Shown here piece after piece: positions 27,341 to 27,893 of a stretch of DNA of 27,893 nucleotides; position 1 is the first letter of the stretch; each line of letters begins with the position of its first letter. The position numbers and the translations under genes were made by a program. Source of the DNA: XYB2-FULL-45-11 sp964355525 (GTDB lineage Bacteria > Patescibacteriota > Patescibacteriia > UBA9934 > GWF2-40-263); contig CAYHDY010000009.1 in assembly GCA_964355525.1 (NCBI GenBank), positions 1-27,893 of the forward strand, read 5' to 3'. Under the pieces are notes generated by a model. It was given only the letters and a program-made list of their open reading frames with translations, was not told where the DNA came from and ran no database searches.

Positions 27341-27859
27341 ATGCCAGACAAGCAAGACCCGAAGCATGGCGATCCGCATCCCGATGGGGACGGAACTTTC
27401 TGGAGCAGAGCCGCGAGGCTCTTCGTTGTTCCCGCTGAGGAAGTAGCGCACGAAAACGGAACAGTTGCTCAGCCAAGTGCAGCCAACAAGCCCGCCGCCG
27501 CTGATGTTTCAACAACCGTCGTCGCTCCGGCGATTCCGGGTGGTGTCGCGATTGATCAAGGGAAGTACGACAACGCCGTTGCGGCCGTCACGAAGAAGTA
27601 TCCCGGTCTCGTCATTCTGAATCAGGCATGGCAAGAGTCGGAAGGTGAAGGTTTCTCCGAACAACAGCGTGTCCGGCTTGCACTCAAGCGTCTCAGTTCG
27701 AATGGGATTGGCGTCATGCCACTTCTCGATCAGTTCACGCATGCCGTCAGCGACGTCGAACAACAGGAACAACTCGTTCTCAAAGAATCGGAAGAGCTCC
27801 TCGACTCGAAAGTCGGCAACAGCAGCCAGACCGCGATCCTGACGATCTCGACGCCGTGA
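27341..27859 (+). CDS. Unrecognised 172-aa protein
   Basis: 172 aa, soluble. The N-terminal ~70 residues are Pro/Ala/Asp-rich and probably disordered (PDKQDPKHGDPHPDGDGTFW, AQPSAANKPAAADVS). The C-terminal part is helical: DNAVAAVTKKYPGLVILNQA, SEQQRVRLALKRLSSNGIGV and VEQQEQLVLKESEELLDSK. No family recognised. ATG 27341-27343 has AGGAG 6 nt upstream; a GTG lies just before. SD use and the TGA stop are like the accessory genes, not the core genes. Bases 27860-27893 hold no gene. Confidence 0.6.
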   Translation: MPDKQDPKHGDPHPDGDGTFWSRAARLFVVPAEEVAHENGTVAQPSAANKPAAADVSTTVVAPAIPGGVAIDQGKYDNAVAAVTKKYPGLVILNQAWQESEGEGFSEQQRVRLALKRLSSNGIGVMPLLDQFTHAVSDVEQQEQLVLKESEELLDSKVGNSSQTAILTISTP

Positions 27860-27893
27860 CGCGCCGCACATGCGGACCTGCACCCGTTGTGCG

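Overview
The window looks like a scaffold from a Candidate Phyla Radiation (Patescibacteria) bacterium, plausibly of the Peregrinibacteria/Gracilibacteria side. The evidence is indirect: a VanW protein with N-terminal membrane anchor, a short SMC without a visible hinge, S16 with a long Ala/Lys/Glu tail, many housekeeping genes without a Shine-Dalgarno (SD) sequence, TAA-biased stops, and many uncharacterised genes. TGA is used as a stop, so this is not a code-25 Gracilibacterium. A run of 100 Ns (16880-16979) shows it is a gapped assembly.

Left part (1-14 kb): ordinary chromosome. On the minus strand lie gpsA, tRNA-Glu, a Ser/Thr kinase, ribH and ribE. Then come a lycopene-cyclase-like membrane protein, a heptad-repeat coiled-coil protein, two unrecognised minus-strand genes, hsp20 with a VanW gene, a probable ~220-nt non-coding RNA with its own promoter and terminator, clpP, an NrnA-type DHH phosphoesterase, and smc. 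A DUF559 endonuclease gene sits among GC-rich repeats. Two palindromes found elsewhere in the window also lie in frame inside smc.

Middle part (14.0-25.65 kb): the unusual region. About twenty small genes, nearly all unrecognised, run on the minus strand from one strong promoter (25620-25648) to one strong terminator (14011-14046). They encode small membrane proteins, two lipoproteins (one with MopE-type metal-binding repeats, one with a threefold Cys repeat) and small soluble proteins. Eleven complete copies and one gap-truncated copy of a ~80-110-bp two-hairpin element punctuate the cluster. Each copy lies just downstream of a stop codon. Linkers are conserved while hairpin arms vary but still pair. 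The G and H lipoprotein genes share ~210 nearly identical bp covering element, leader and signal peptide, then differ completely. This resembles a cassette array or an operon cut up by structured RNA elements, but the elements do not match integron attC sites and no integrase is present.

Right part (25.7-27.9 kb): a divergently transcribed CDP-alcohol phosphatidyltransferase gene, rpsP with a structured leader, and an SD-led gene of unknown function. Genes of the cluster start behind good SD sequences and often end in TAG. The surrounding core genes lack SD sequences and end in TAA. The two gene populations therefore seem to have different histories.
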